Positions 42,901 to 51,649 of a stretch of DNA of 64,000 nt are shown here, piece by piece (position 1 is the first letter of the stretch; every line of letters starts with the position of its first letter). The DNA lies in contig JAJPJE010000006.1 in NCBI GenBank assembly GCA_021324365.1, forward strand, positions 27,651 to 91,650, written 5' to 3'. This stretch comes from Terriglobia bacterium (GTDB lineage: Bacteria; Acidobacteriota; Terriglobia; Terriglobales; Acidobacteriaceae). The translations under genes and the position numbers were made by a program. Below the pieces are notes generated by a model. That model worked only from the letters and a program-made list of their open reading frames with translations. It was not told the origin of the DNA and made no database searches.

Positions 42901-43271
42901 GAGAATACGGAAAGCACGAGCGGGCCATCGCTGGTGATTGCAAGATCGAATTTGAGGTTCCCGCCTTCAACGGCGTAGCCATTTATCTTTTCAGGCACCA
43001 CAATCGTCTGCCGTAGCACGCGGGGCCCCTCAGTCCATTTCTCGCCTGTCTTAATCGCCGGCCAGGATGAGTCGTTTACGGATACATCTTCGGGGTGCGG
43101 AATGTCGCTATGGAAGTGCCATTCTGGCTCGGGCAGCGCCGTCAGAGACGCCAAGCGGTCAAGCACTGCCTTGTAAGGATCGTGAGGAGGAGCGTACTGT
43201 CCGAGAGTAAAGAGCGGGAACAGACTCAGAATGATGGCAAGAGACCAGATTCTCCGGGCAGAAAAGTGCAC
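39924..43271 (-). CDS. Secreted GH38 alpha-mannosidase
   Basis: This 1115-residue enzyme has an N-terminal signal peptide (IWSLAIILSLFPLFTLG). Residues about 30-245 form an extra N-terminal domain with beta-sandwich character (lectin-like). The GH38 catalytic core follows: GNSHIDMAWLWPW (zinc-binding His and Asp), GGMWVEPDLNMPAGESLVRQ, the nucleophile region GWNPDSFGYNWQLPQI and YGVGDHGGGPTR, then the three-helix bundle (FDHFHDIMPGSGI) and the C-terminal beta-domains (NEFIRVKVDPQTGCMTSLFDK). It removes alpha-linked mannose from glycans or mannan outside the cytoplasm. It is divergently transcribed from a Tat-exported barrel protein, near a LacI regulator. A plus-strand terminator from the convergent side overlaps its last codons. 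Confidence 0.93.
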   Translation of the reverse strand: MHFSARRIWSLAIILSLFPLFTLGQYAPPHDPYKAVLDRLASLTALPEPEWHFHSDIPHPEDVSVNDSSWPAIKTGEKWTEGPRVLRQTIVVPEKINGYAVEGGNLKFDLAITSDGPLVLSVFSNGSLVFHGTEEQQEPIPLTDNAQPGQKFVIAVRVDADTVSTQIQRSVLLLAPPANRPDPGLLRMQILAAQPVISAYVAEKRVHEAELKAVLDAIDLGALDRGDQGGFDNSLRASQTKLEALRPWLQQFTIRAVGNSHIDMAWLWPWTETVEVVRNTFQSVLDLMREYPDFKFTMSSARTYEWMEDKYPAMFREIEQRVKEGRWEVIGGMWVEPDLNMPAGESLVRQILVGKRYFQSRFGVDVKIGWNPDSFGYNWQLPQIYKKSGMDYFVTQKLIWAHEFTYFPYKLFWWESPDGSKLLTYFPHDYAGGIDGDKLGQDLAEWAPSIYGQNTSIGPEIMHLYGVGDHGGGPTRTMLDHAAQLMSPNVVFPKFEFGTATSFFDDLNKKLPSMQVPIWNDELYFEYHRGVFTTQSETKKRIRQNEEAMLNAEKYSTLAMLDGHPYPQRELNRAWKRLLFDHFHDIMPGSGIAVNYVEARRNLENVNRAATQVTNSAIGDITARINTQGNGVPLVVFNSLSWPRTEVIESEVQLPAPAKQIEVFDSAGKPAQSQLLSIDPQTHQAHFLLLASTPAFGYRTYFVRAAIKASPILHPVKATGESLENEFIRVKVDPQTGCMTSLFDKRVNSEALAPAETDSGGPKDHICGNLLQAFVDKPKKWDAWNIDADFENQRTDLMKADEVKLIENGPLRAVLRVKQHFQNSTFIQDITMYSAVPRVDVKMQAEWHEKHILLKVAFPLSSHNERATFEIPYGTIQRPTTRNTPAEKAKFEVPALRWADLSDAKHGFSLLNNCKYGYDSKGNVLRLSLLRSPEWPDPHADEGHHEFTYSLYPHAGSWRDAMTVRRGYELNYSLSSKQVMHHTGTLAPQYSFLQIRADNVVLTALKNAEDNDGVVLRFYEWAGKEGDVGLQLPPGAQSASETDLMERPIAQLTIASGSTSVHTKPYEIKTVKVQFAKTKTVGSDGEKALAESALKERGEAGPEKRRERASGAPSR
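39930..39964 (+). terminator. Intrinsic terminator inside the 3' end of the GH38 gene
   Basis: GGAGGGAGCG pairs with CGCTCTCTCC (one mismatch), followed by TTTTTT. It acts on rightward transcripts coming from the TPR gene and overlaps the convergent GH38 coding end. Confidence 0.65.
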
Positions 43272-43350
43272 CTGTCATCTCCAATGCGCAATGGTTTGCA
43301 CAGCCAAGAGCTAGTCAGTTTATACCGAGCGAGCAAGTCTGTTCCGATTC

Positions 43351-43363
43351 GTTCCACAGGAAC
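43351..43363. promoter_or_regulatory. Candidate LacI-type operator, site A
   Basis: The palindrome GTTCC-ACA-GGAAC lies in the divergent spacer between the GH38 gene (start 43271) and the Tat-exported protein (start 43504). The same motif with one change recurs just upstream of the LacI gene at 46106-46118. Confidence 0.5.
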
Positions 43364-43503
43364 AATGTTTCCACGCCTTGACTGCTGAATTTCGTTGACA
43401 AAACGCTTTACTAGAGCAGAATTTCAGGCCGCAAGGATTCGGCCATTTATGGCTTCTATCCGTTTTCTTCGAGCCGAATCCACAAAGATCAAGGAGACCC
43501 TCA

Positions 43504-44973
43504 ATGTCAGCAGACAAGCTTTCGCGGCGCGCCCTTATGCAGGTGGGACTAGGGGCGGCTGCTACCGCTGGTTTGGTTACGATTCCTGGAGTCACGAGCG
43601 CGCACGCAGATTGGAACGATGGCCCGCAGGTAAATTGGGGCCACTTTAAAGATTCGCTCGATAATGCCTACGACTTTCTTGATGCAATGATGGATGCGTA
43701 TGCCACCGGCTCTACTGTCCGGCTGATCCAGAGCTACTCAGACCAGATCGGGTTAGAGTCAACGGCGTTCGTTTATGACAACGCTCTCGCCATCATGGCC
43801 TACCTGCTGCGCGGCCGTGGCGATGACGTCGCGCGTGCTCGCACTCTGGGCGACGGCCTGTTGTATGCCCAAACTCACGATCCCAATTTTTCCGACGGCC
43901 GTGTGCGGCAGGGATACTTCGTCAACGCGCCCGATGGCAATGGTGCCTACGTGCAGCTGGCCTTGTTCCCGTTCTATTTCACTGGGATGGCGGTTGGTGA
44001 TATGGCGTGGAGCGGGATGGCACTCGCTCAGCTCTATCGGTTCACTGGCGATGCCAAGTACCTCGGCACGGCAACTACTGGCGCGATCGGGTTGGCCAAC
44101 TTCATTCAGACCTTCTACGACACCCGCGGTCCCGGTGGCTACAACTATGGGCTCGGCAACGCCTGGCCGCCAAACCCGCTTACCTATAAATCGACTGAGC
44201 ACAACATTGACGTTTATGCGTTCTTCACGATGCTCGCGCGGCTCACCGGAAACGGCTCGTGGGCTGCGGGTGCGCAGCACGCTCTCGCTTTTGTGAAGGC
44301 GCTCTATAACAGTGCCGGTGGATGGTTCTGGACTGGAACCGCACCCGATGGCGCGTCATTCAGTACGGACCCAAAATCGAACATCCCCGAAGATTGCCAG
44401 ACATGGTCTTACCTGGCGATGCTCGACAAGAATTACCAGGTGTCGATAGACTTCGCGAAAACCAACCTTGCCGTCACCGACACGCCCCAGGCTTATAACT
44501 CATCGCTGACAGGCAACGTCCGTTTCAACGGTGTGAGTTATGCGACGTGGCCGATGCGTCCTGGCCTGGCGGAAGTTGGTAATCCAAGCTACTGCGTAAT
44601 CTCACAATCAGACCCGTATTCGCCCAATCCTGATCCCAATGCCGTCTGGCTGGAAGGCTCGGCGCACCTGGCGGCTGCGCTTCTGGTTCGCGGGCTTTCG
44701 GAGAAGAAGGATCTGGATGGATTCCACGGAGACATGAACACGGCTTACGGTCTGCTGGACAACATTCGAGCATCGCAGGACCTGCTTGGCGCTGGACAGA
44801 CAGTAGGCGGAAAAGCGCTGCCAGCGGGACAGGGCATACAGGCAGCGACCAGCTTTCTCAATACCGGGTTCGGCTTCTCGTACAAGCCGTTCCTGCATAT
44901 TGGAGCAACTAGTTGGTACCTGATGGCGGGCCAGATGGGGAACCCACTCCGGCTCGGCATGCATAGTTGGTAG
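43504..44973 (+). CDS. Tat-exported alpha/alpha-barrel protein, probable glycan-active enzyme
   Basis: This 489-residue protein has a twin-arginine signal, SRRALMQVGLGAAATAGLV, ending near HA|DW. The mature part is a series of helical hairpins typical of (alpha/alpha)6 barrels: QIGLESTAFVYDNALAIMAYL, GAYVQLALFPFYFTGMAVGD, STEHNIDVYAFFTML, NIPEDCQTWSYLAM. Acidic residues in YDNAL, EHNIDV and PEDCQTW are placed like active-site residues of glycosidases and lyases, but the exact CAZy family is not recognised. Export by Tat suggests a folded or cofactor-bearing enzyme. The divergent GH38 gene and LacI regulator suggest mannan or glycoprotein-glycan breakdown. Confidence 0.82.
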   Translation: MSADKLSRRALMQVGLGAAATAGLVTIPGVTSAHADWNDGPQVNWGHFKDSLDNAYDFLDAMMDAYATGSTVRLIQSYSDQIGLESTAFVYDNALAIMAYLLRGRGDDVARARTLGDGLLYAQTHDPNFSDGRVRQGYFVNAPDGNGAYVQLALFPFYFTGMAVGDMAWSGMALAQLYRFTGDAKYLGTATTGAIGLANFIQTFYDTRGPGGYNYGLGNAWPPNPLTYKSTEHNIDVYAFFTMLARLTGNGSWAAGAQHALAFVKALYNSAGGWFWTGTAPDGASFSTDPKSNIPEDCQTWSYLAMLDKNYQVSIDFAKTNLAVTDTPQAYNSSLTGNVRFNGVSYATWPMRPGLAEVGNPSYCVISQSDPYSPNPDPNAVWLEGSAHLAAALLVRGLSEKKDLDGFHGDMNTAYGLLDNIRASQDLLGAGQTVGGKALPAGQGIQAATSFLNTGFGFSYKPFLHIGATSWYLMAGQMGNPLRLGMHSW

Positions 44974-44998
44974 TGACTAGAGGTTAGTGATTGGAACA

Positions 44999-45026
44999 GG
45001 GCGCGGCTAAGTCGCGCCCTTATTTA
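44999..45026 (+). terminator. Intrinsic terminator
   Basis: GGGCGCG and CGCGCCC with a 7-base loop are followed by TTATTTAT. It terminates the Tat-exported gene before the convergent LacI gene. Confidence 0.75.
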
Positions 45027-46097
45027 TCCGATGCTTTTTCGGGCAGTGCGCGAAGACGCGGCGGGCGCCGGGCCGGTCGACTTGCGCACAGCGAGTTCTG
45101 GTTCGACCCGAATCTCATCGGGAAGATCGATTGTGCCCTGAATCCGATCTACCAGGGTGCGGGCGGCAGCGGCCCCCATCTCTTCTAGCGGTTGGCGAAC
45201 CGTCGTAAGGCTCGGGTTCTGGAACGCCGCCAAAGGAATGTCGTCGAATCCGATCACCGAGACATCTTCTGGAACGCGCAGTCCCGCCTCGCGCAGGGAA
45301 TGAATGGCGCCTATAGCAGATAAATCGTTGTATGCAAAAACCGCGGTGAATGGATGGCCTCTCTTGAGAACCTCATCCATCACCGGAATTCCCAGCTCAG
45401 GCGAAATCGTGTCTTCCAGTAACTCGACACACAGCTCCGGCGGCATATCGAGCTTTAGCGCACGGGCCGCGCGGCAGATCGCATCCCAACGGACCTCGGT
45501 ATCGGAGCTGAAACTCTGGCCTTTCATGAAGGCGATATCGCGATGCCCAAGCTCGTACAAGTGCCGCAGCGCGAGATCGGCAGCTCGTTGATGATCGAGA
45601 ACTATATTGGTCACCCCGGACATTTTTTGATGGCCCGAGACGGTCACAATCGGCAACGGGACGTCCTGCTCCAGTTGCGTGTCGATCACGATGAAGCCCT
45701 CGACCGAGCGTTCCATGAGCATGCGAGGATACTGGTCGACAAGATCGGGCCGCCGGTGGTGGCTGGCCATAAAGTAGAAGTAACCTGCATCGAGCAGGTA
45801 GTTCTCGATCCCGCGGATCACCATCGTCGAGTAGCCTTCGCGCGCCTCCGGTACCAGGACTCCCACCGTAAAGGTCCGGCGGCTGCGCAAGGATCGGGCA
45901 AAAAAATTCGGCTTATAGTTCAGCTTCCTGGCGGCTTCGAAGATGCGTTCCTGGGTGGCCTTCGGAATTGATTGCGCGCGGGGGGACTTATTGATGACGA
46001 GAGAAATGGTCGCAGGAGAGAGTTGCAGGTGAGCGGCAAGTGCCTTCAAACTAACCGTCTTCTGTTCGGTTTCGTTCGACTCCCTCTTTTTTGCCAT
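45024..46097 (-). CDS. LacI family transcriptional regulator
   Basis: This 357-residue regulator has an N-terminal LacI helix-turn-helix with hinge ([26 protein letters not shown] ... [20 protein letters not shown]), followed by a periplasmic-binding-protein-like effector domain ([65 protein letters not shown]). It is a cytoplasmic sugar-responsive repressor. It lies convergent to a Tat-exported barrel protein, beyond which is a GH38 alpha-mannosidase, and its own translation start is overlapped by a motif also found in their divergent promoter. Effector unknown. Confidence 0.95.
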   Translation of the reverse strand: MAKKRESNETEQKTVSLKALAAHLQLSPATISLVINKSPRAQSIPKATQERIFEAARKLNYKPNFFARSLRSRRTFTVGVLVPEAREGYSTMVIRGIENYLLDAGYFYFMASHHRRPDLVDQYPRMLMERSVEGFIVIDTQLEQDVPLPIVTVSGHQKMSGVTNIVLDHQRAADLALRHLYELGHRDIAFMKGQSFSSDTEVRWDAICRAARALKLDMPPELCVELLEDTISPELGIPVMDEVLKRGHPFTAVFAYNDLSAIGAIHSLREAGLRVPEDVSVIGFDDIPLAAFQNPSLTTVRQPLEEMGAAAARTLVDRIQGTIDLPDEIRVEPELAVRKSTGPAPAASSRTARKSIG

Positions 46098-46105
46098 GGG
46101 TTAGT

Positions 46106-46118
46106 GTCCCACAGGAAC
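46106..46118. promoter_or_regulatory. Candidate LacI-type operator, site B
   Basis: GTCCCACAGGAAC differs from site A by one base and begins nine bases upstream of the LacI start codon, where bound protein would block its own transcription. Confidence 0.45.
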
Positions 46119-46335
46119 GACGCTGCTTCAAAGACGGAACTAGTACCTGAAACGCGTGTTTACTTTTTAGTAATGGAGAGCTGCGGTTTCTCGCCGTGGC
46201 AAAACGGTTTTTCTCGAGCAGTTCCGTTTTGGTCCAACCCAGGACAGAATGAACGTTTCGTCATGTTTGGGACAATGCCCTTTCATGTTCTCTCCGTAAG
46301 CTCGAATCAAATTCTGTCCAGAATGGTGGGGATGA

Positions 46336-47697
46336 GTGCCGGTCTCGACAATCGCTGAGAATTCCCTTGCTCTCTATGGTGAGCATGTCAATCCACAATG
46401 GGTCAAGTTGCTCGACGTTCTGGAGATGAACGTCCGCTACGAACGCTGCTCGGGCGTGGAACTGTTCACGTCCGACGGAGCCCGCATTTTGGATTTTCTA
46501 TCTGGATACTGCGTCCACAACACCGGCCATAATCACCCGAAAATTCTCGATGCGCTAAAAGACGAATTGGACCGTTCGGGTCCAGGCATGTTGCAGAGCC
46601 ATATTCCTGAACGTGCCGGTGAACTCGCATTCGAATTGTGTCGCCTCGCCGGGGGTGGGCTGAACAAGGTGTTCTTCTGCAGTTCAGGGAGTGAGGGTGT
46701 CGAAACAGCTATCAAGTTCTCACGGGCTCACACCGGACGCGAGGGATTGCTATACGCGGAGGGGGCGTTTCACGGTCTGACATGCGGTGCGCTTTCGCTC
46801 ATGGACAATACTTTCTGGAGCGAGGGTTTTGGTCCCCTGCTGCAAGGCAACGAAGCCGTCCCGTTTGGAGATCTCGACAAGCTTGCGGCAAAGTTAGCGA
46901 CGCGCAAATTCGCGGCATTCATTATCGAGCCCATCCAGTCGGAAGGTGGCATAAAGGTTCCGTCAGCTGAATACCTGCAAAAAGCGCAGCAACTCTGCAA
47001 GAAGTACGGCAGCCTGCTGGTGTTGGACGAAGTGCAGACCGGGATGTATCGCACGGGAACGTTCCTCGCTGCGCATCAGTTTGACGTTGAAGCTGACATC
47101 GTAATCCTCGCCAAGGCGCTGAGTGGCGGTATCGTTCCGGTCGGCGCGGTTCTAATGAAGGATGCTGTGTACGAATCGGTGTACAGCTCGGTAAAGCGCG
47201 CGATCGTGCACACATCGACTTTCAGCGAAAACGGGCTGGCAATGCGTGCGGGGCTCGCCACCCTCGAAGTACTGCAGAAGGAAAACCTCGGTGAGCGATG
47301 TACCGCTTCAGGCGAATATCTGCGCGCGCAGTTACGACAGCGGCTCTCTTCCTTCGAGATGGTGAGCGACATCCGTGGGGCCGGACTGCTGTGCGGCATC
47401 GAATTCCGGCCGCCTAAGAAATTAGGCCTGCGTATACCGTTCGAGACCTTTCATCGAATCCATCCGGGCATGTTCGGCCAGGTGCTGGTCATGCGCCTTT
47501 TCCGGGATCACAACGTCTTGACGCAGGTCTGTGGAAACAACTTTATGGTACTGAAGGTTGCTCCTCCGCTCGTTGCTACACAGGCACAAATCGATGAGTT
47601 CGTGCTTGCCATCGAAGAGGTTCTGGAACGGGCGCACACTTCGCCAGCTTTCTGGAGCGAACCGCTTGGGATGGCTCGCCGGGTCCTCAATCTCTGA
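46336..47697 (+). CDS. Class III aminotransferase (acetylornithine-aminotransferase-like)
   Basis: This is a 453-residue PLP enzyme of the class III (ornithine/acetylornithine/GABA) aminotransferase fold. Seen: SGYCVHNTGHNHPKIL, FFCSSGSEGVETAIKFSR, EGAFHGLTCGALSLM, IIEPIQSEGGIKVPS, LVLDEVQTGMYRTG and the PLP lysine in VILAKALSGGIVPVGA. The C-terminal TQVCGNNFMVLKVAPPL is typical. The amino acceptor cannot be told; hopanoid-type (HpnO-like) and unknown-substrate members share these features. GTG start. It is separated from a two-component system by 58 bases. Confidence 0.92.
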   Translation: MPVSTIAENSLALYGEHVNPQWVKLLDVLEMNVRYERCSGVELFTSDGARILDFLSGYCVHNTGHNHPKILDALKDELDRSGPGMLQSHIPERAGELAFELCRLAGGGLNKVFFCSSGSEGVETAIKFSRAHTGREGLLYAEGAFHGLTCGALSLMDNTFWSEGFGPLLQGNEAVPFGDLDKLAAKLATRKFAAFIIEPIQSEGGIKVPSAEYLQKAQQLCKKYGSLLVLDEVQTGMYRTGTFLAAHQFDVEADIVILAKALSGGIVPVGAVLMKDAVYESVYSSVKRAIVHTSTFSENGLAMRAGLATLEVLQKENLGERCTASGEYLRAQLRQRLSSFEMVSDIRGAGLLCGIEFRPPKKLGLRIPFETFHRIHPGMFGQVLVMRLFRDHNVLTQVCGNNFMVLKVAPPLVATQAQIDEFVLAIEEVLERAHTSPAFWSEPLGMARRVLNL

Positions 47698-47755
47698 TTG
47701 ATTGGCGCAGTAATATAAATAGTTTTGCCGCTTTCTGTTTACCTGCGAGGAAAAC

Positions 47756-48436
47756 GTGCGACTACTGGTAGTGGAAGATGATCCCGGAATCCAGCAGTTC
47801 TTGAAACGTGCCCTGTTCGAAGCGGGTTATCAGGTGGATGTAGCTTCGGATGCGACCACGGCGGAGACCTTGGCACTCGAGGGCGTCCACGATGCCTTCA
47901 TCATTGATCTCGGGCTCCCGGATATGGATGGCCTGGACCTGATTGCGCGGTGCCGCTCTCAAGGAATTCTTGCTCCTGTGCTGATCCTTTCAGCGCGGCG
48001 ATCCGTTGATGAGCGGGTCCGCGGCCTCGAGCAAGGGGGAGATGATTATCTGACCAAACCCTTTGCGCTGGCCGAGTTACTGGCACGCTTGCGCAATCTC
48101 CTCCGTCGTGCAGCAACGCCACAAGCAGATTCGGCAACCAAGCTATCGGTCGGGGACCTTCAACTCGACCTGATCCGGCGCGACGCCCGGCGAGGGGACC
48201 GGACTCTACAACTCACGCCGCAGGAGTTCTCACTGCTGGAATACCTGTGCCGCAATGCGGGCCGAGTGGTAACCCGCACCATGATCCTCGACCACGTATG
48301 GCGTATGCGAATCGATCCCCAAACTAACGTGGTGGACGTGCATATCTACCGCTTACGAAGTAAAGTGGATCACGAATCGGCGAAGCCGCTCATTCACACG
48401 ATCCGCGGAGTAGGATATGTCCTCAAAGACAGTTAG
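47756..48436 (+). CDS. Response regulator, OmpR/PhoB family
   Basis: This 226-residue regulator has a receiver domain with acidic pocket EDD (residues 7-9), phosphoacceptor Asp51 in IIDLGLPDMDG and the Lys in DYLTKPF. A winged-helix DNA-binding domain follows (LTPQEFSLLEYLCRNAGRVV, VDVHIYRLRSKVDHE, IRGVGYVLK). GTG start. It overlaps the histidine kinase gene by 20 bases, indicating translational coupling. Confidence 0.96.
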   Translation: MRLLVVEDDPGIQQFLKRALFEAGYQVDVASDATTAETLALEGVHDAFIIDLGLPDMDGLDLIARCRSQGILAPVLILSARRSVDERVRGLEQGGDDYLTKPFALAELLARLRNLLRRAATPQADSATKLSVGDLQLDLIRRDARRGDRTLQLTPQEFSLLEYLCRNAGRVVTRTMILDHVWRMRIDPQTNVVDVHIYRLRSKVDHESAKPLIHTIRGVGYVLKDS

Positions 48437-49850
48437 CACTTTGCGTTCGACAGCTGCCTGGCGTATGTCAGCAAAGACGACAATCGCCTTCGCTGTGGGC
48501 AGCGCAATCGCCTTCGCCATCATGTACATGATGGCAGCTCGCGAAGTCCAGCGGCGAAGCGATGCATGGCTGAGCGGCGAAGCCGGTGTGCTCTCGGATA
48601 TCTCCCTGAAAACTCCGCGCGATGCGCTGAATGACCGCATCGTTGAGGAAGTGGCGGAACTGGCCAGCCGAGAAGTCCCTGGCGAACTGAACATCAAAGG
48701 ACGGCAGGTCAATACCGTCTTTTTCTTGGTGACCGGCAAGGATATTCCTCCCATTTTCGTCGGGACCGGATCAAGGGAAGACGTTCTCTCTGCACTGAAC
48801 GCAGTACAGTTCGAGCCAGGTGTGCCACAAAGTGTGCACATCGCCGGGTGGAAAAAGCCGTTTCGCGTGGTGTACCATCCGCGCGGAAGTGATGGGGGGA
48901 CCTACCTCGGCTTCGCCGATATCGATGCCGCGCGCATGTTGCGTCGCCTTACGATAGGATTTGTCCTCGTCTGGTGCGGTATGGTCATGCTGGGCTTTTT
49001 GATCTCATTCGGCGGTGCGTACCGTACCCTCATGCGCGTGGAGCGAATCACTGAGGCCGTCGATCGCATCGGCAGCGAGGATCTTGCCAGCCGCCTTCCT
49101 GTTTCCAACAGCTCCGATGAAATCGCTCGTCTGTCCGCGACGTTCAACCGCATGCTGGCCCGCATTGAGGCGTCCGTCAAGCAACTGCGCCTGATTACCG
49201 ACTCGGTCGCGCATGACATGAAGAGTCCCGTCACTTCCATTCGTGGCAGTCTGGAAATCGCCTTGTCGGATGGCCAGGATGGCAGATGGCGAGAACCGGT
49301 CGCCAATGCAATTGAATCACTAGATGGACTCCTGCGCATGCTGAATACCACGCTCGATCTGGCCGAAGCGGAAGCCGGAGCATTGCGGGTTCAGAAGGAG
49401 CCGCTTGATCTCAGCGAACTGATGCAACAACTGACCGACCTGTACCATCCAGCTATGGCAGAGCACCGGCAGGAGCTTTCTCTCAAGTTGGAATCCCAGG
49501 TCATCGTGGACGCAGATCCGGTGCTGCTGAATCGCGCTCTGGTGAACTTGCTCGACAACGAGTTGACACACCTTCCAACGGGTTCGAGCATCACGATCAG
49601 CGTCCAGGTTGTGGGAAACGCCGCCCAGGTGCTGATAAAGGACAATGGGCCCGGCTTCCCGGCTGAGTTGCGAGACCGCGTATTCGATCGCTTCGTGAAA
49701 GGCGCGCACTCAAAAGGACACGGGCTTGGCCTGGCATTCGTGAACGCCGTGGCGCAGGCACATGGCGGGAACGTCAGCATTGCAGATGTAACAACCGGAG
49801 GAGCGGAAATATCTCTGAAGCTGCCTATGGCTCCCGTGTTAACTGCATGA
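48417..49850 (+). CDS. Membrane sensor histidine kinase
   Basis: This 477-residue kinase has a first transmembrane helix (IAFAVGSAIAFAIMYMM), a periplasmic sensor of about 110 residues, a second helix (LTIGFVLVWCGMVMLGFLIS), a HAMP domain (residues about 200-250), an H-box with His266 in VAHDMKSPVTSIRG and a catalytic domain with N-box LLDNELTHLP, G1 DNGPGFP and G2 GHGLGLAFV. It phosphorylates the regulator encoded immediately upstream. The periplasmic part has no recognised domain, so the signal is unknown. Confidence 0.95.
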   Translation: MSSKTVSTLRSTAAWRMSAKTTIAFAVGSAIAFAIMYMMAAREVQRRSDAWLSGEAGVLSDISLKTPRDALNDRIVEEVAELASREVPGELNIKGRQVNTVFFLVTGKDIPPIFVGTGSREDVLSALNAVQFEPGVPQSVHIAGWKKPFRVVYHPRGSDGGTYLGFADIDAARMLRRLTIGFVLVWCGMVMLGFLISFGGAYRTLMRVERITEAVDRIGSEDLASRLPVSNSSDEIARLSATFNRMLARIEASVKQLRLITDSVAHDMKSPVTSIRGSLEIALSDGQDGRWREPVANAIESLDGLLRMLNTTLDLAEAEAGALRVQKEPLDLSELMQQLTDLYHPAMAEHRQELSLKLESQVIVDADPVLLNRALVNLLDNELTHLPTGSSITISVQVVGNAAQVLIKDNGPGFPAELRDRVFDRFVKGAHSKGHGLGLAFVNAVAQAHGGNVSIADVTTGGAEISLKLPMAPVLTA

Positions 49851-49853
49851 CGG

Positions 49854-50435
49854 CTATTTCAGATTGCCCGCAGTATTGATGCTGATCTGCACATCCTTTG
49901 CGACACGCAAAAAAAGCGTGCTCGGATCTTTCAACCCCCACGCAACGTAGGGCACCACAAACTGTGTATCGGCGCGGACCTGATCGCCGCTTACCGTCAG
50001 AGGTATAACCATAGTGAGATTGTGGTCCTGACCGTGCAGCCGGAAGATTCCCTGCACCTGGATTCGTGAGCCACCCTGTACCGGGACGTTGCCAATCACC
50101 TTCTTTGGATAAAATGCGATCTCCGGATATTGCGAGGTCTGCAGGACATCTTTGTCCATCTTCTTGTCACGTGCTTTGGTGCCACTATCGCCGCTATCGG
50201 CGTCAACAACTATGGCACCGCTGGCATCGCCAGTTGTGGGATCGAACTGGATCACCCCGCTTTTCATTCTGAACACGCCATGGACTGTGTGAAGGACATC
50301 ACCTAATGTCCACTGGATCTGCGTTTTTGCCGGATCGAGTTCCAAAGTTCTTTGTTGTGCCGTCAGACTAGCGCCCCACATAGTTTGCGCTAGAACAGCA
50401 CTCGCGGCAGCGATTCGAGCAAATCGTTGAATCAT
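49854..50435 (-). CDS. YceI family protein
   Basis: This 193-residue exported protein has a signal peptide (IAAASAVLAQTMWGASLTA) and a YceI-like barrel: LDPAKTQIQWTLGDVLHTVHG, VVDADSGDSGTKARDKKMDKDVLQ, QYPEIAFYPKKV, IFRLHGQDHNLTMVIPL. Many YceI proteins bind isoprenoid lipids. The ATG at 50435 has AAGGA at good spacing; an ATG at 50465 that forms an ATGA overlap with the flavoprotein gene is an alternative. The 3' end is four bases from the convergent histidine kinase stop. Confidence 0.88.
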   Translation of the reverse strand: MIQRFARIAAASAVLAQTMWGASLTAQQRTLELDPAKTQIQWTLGDVLHTVHGVFRMKSGVIQFDPTTGDASGAIVVDADSGDSGTKARDKKMDKDVLQTSQYPEIAFYPKKVIGNVPVQGGSRIQVQGIFRLHGQDHNLTMVIPLTVSGDQVRADTQFVVPYVAWGLKDPSTLFLRVAKDVQISINTAGNLK

Positions 50436-50461
50436 GCTGATATTCCTTTTCACTAGCTGGC

Positions 50462-51649
50462 TCATGCCGTCATGAATCCCCAACCAAACGATAGCGCACC
50501 TGCAATTCCGAGCTTGACTGGCGAAACTGCACCGGTGTGGATTTGCAGTAACCGCGAAAATACTGCGGGATCCGCGGACAATGCGTGCAGGACGCGTCTG
50601 CGCACCGCGGGAGTTCTATCCATCAGCAGCAGCAATCGCGACATAGCTTGCGGCCGGCGCATGATCTTGCGGTGCGTCTTCTCGTAAAGCGCCAAATCGT
50701 CCTGCTTGATCGCATCGACTAGGACTCTCGCCTGCCGGAAAGCTGTGGATAGTCCCTCCCCTGTCACCGCATCGATGGAACCCGAGGCTTCTCCCAGCAG
50801 TGCGACCCGTCCTCTACTTACCGAGCGCAGTCTTGCCGTCGAAGTGATAGATCCCTGCTCGCGTGTCATCGCCTCACAGCCTCTTAGCCTCTGCTCGACT
50901 TGAGGAAACTCCCGTAGTACCTGTGAAAATCGGGTATCGGGCCGGGAAGTTATAAAAGCCACGCACAGCTCTTCTTGGCCAGTGGGTGTGATGTAAAGCT
51001 GGCCGCAATCGCTCCAGTGGACTTCGACGTAATCCGACCATGGCCGGACGCGAAAATGCTGGCGGAATCCGTAACGTTTGCCAAATACGCGTACCAAGTC
51101 GAGTCCGGCGGCCTTTCGCATCCGTGAGTTCTGTCCGTCGGCGCACACCAACCAGCGGAATCGCATTGCCTCATTTCCGACCTGCGCGGATTGAGATCCA
51201 AGTAGAGTCACAGACGCCCCCCACCGCATCGAAACACCTTCTTCCGCCGCGCGCTCCATCAACAGACGATGGAGGCTAGTCCGCCGGATGCCGAGCCCTT
51301 GTCCCTCCACAAATTGCGCCTCGACCTGCCGACCGTCGCCGAGAAAGCGTATCCCTCGAAAAGCACCAGCATAATCGCGCGCCAGATGGACACCCAAATT
51401 CTCAAGGGCAGCCAAGCCATCGGGCATGATGCCTTCGCCGCACGGTTTGTCGATGGGCGGAATGGCGTGATCGGCCACGGTTACGCTGTAACCCTCTCGC
51501 GCCGCTGCGATTGCGGCTGCAAGTCCGGCGGGACCTCCGCCTGCAACTAGTATTTCGGTTGAAAGAATCTTCTGCTCCTCGACTCTCGGGCCTAAGTGCT
51601 TGCTAAGTTGTGCATCGCCCCGTGCAGTCACTAACACCCAGTCCTCCAC
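50462..51649 (-). CDS. FAD-dependent oxidoreductase (geranylgeranyl-reductase/monooxygenase-like)
   Basis: This is a roughly 395-residue flavoprotein. Seen: dinucleotide motif VAGGGPAGLAAAIAAAREG, the KPCGEGIMPDGLAALENLG segment typical of the geranylgeranyl-reductase / polyketide-oxygenase group, the CADGQNSRMRKAAGL motif and the FAD-ribityl motif ALLGEASGSIDAVTGEGLS. It probably reduces or oxidises an isoprenoid or aromatic compound; the substrate is unknown. The GTG start is uncertain; a start nearer the flavin motif is possible. It is directly followed by the YceI gene, which may bind an isoprenoid product. Confidence 0.87.
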   Translation of the reverse strand: MEDWVLVTARGDAQLSKHLGPRVEEQKILSTEILVAGGGPAGLAAAIAAAREGYSVTVADHAIPPIDKPCGEGIMPDGLAALENLGVHLARDYAGAFRGIRFLGDGRQVEAQFVEGQGLGIRRTSLHRLLMERAAEEGVSMRWGASVTLLGSQSAQVGNEAMRFRWLVCADGQNSRMRKAAGLDLVRVFGKRYGFRQHFRVRPWSDYVEVHWSDCGQLYITPTGQEELCVAFITSRPDTRFSQVLREFPQVEQRLRGCEAMTREQGSITSTARLRSVSRGRVALLGEASGSIDAVTGEGLSTAFRQARVLVDAIKQDDLALYEKTHRKIMRRPQAMSRLLLLMDRTPAVRRRVLHALSADPAVFSRLLQIHTGAVSPVKLGIAGALSFGWGFMTA

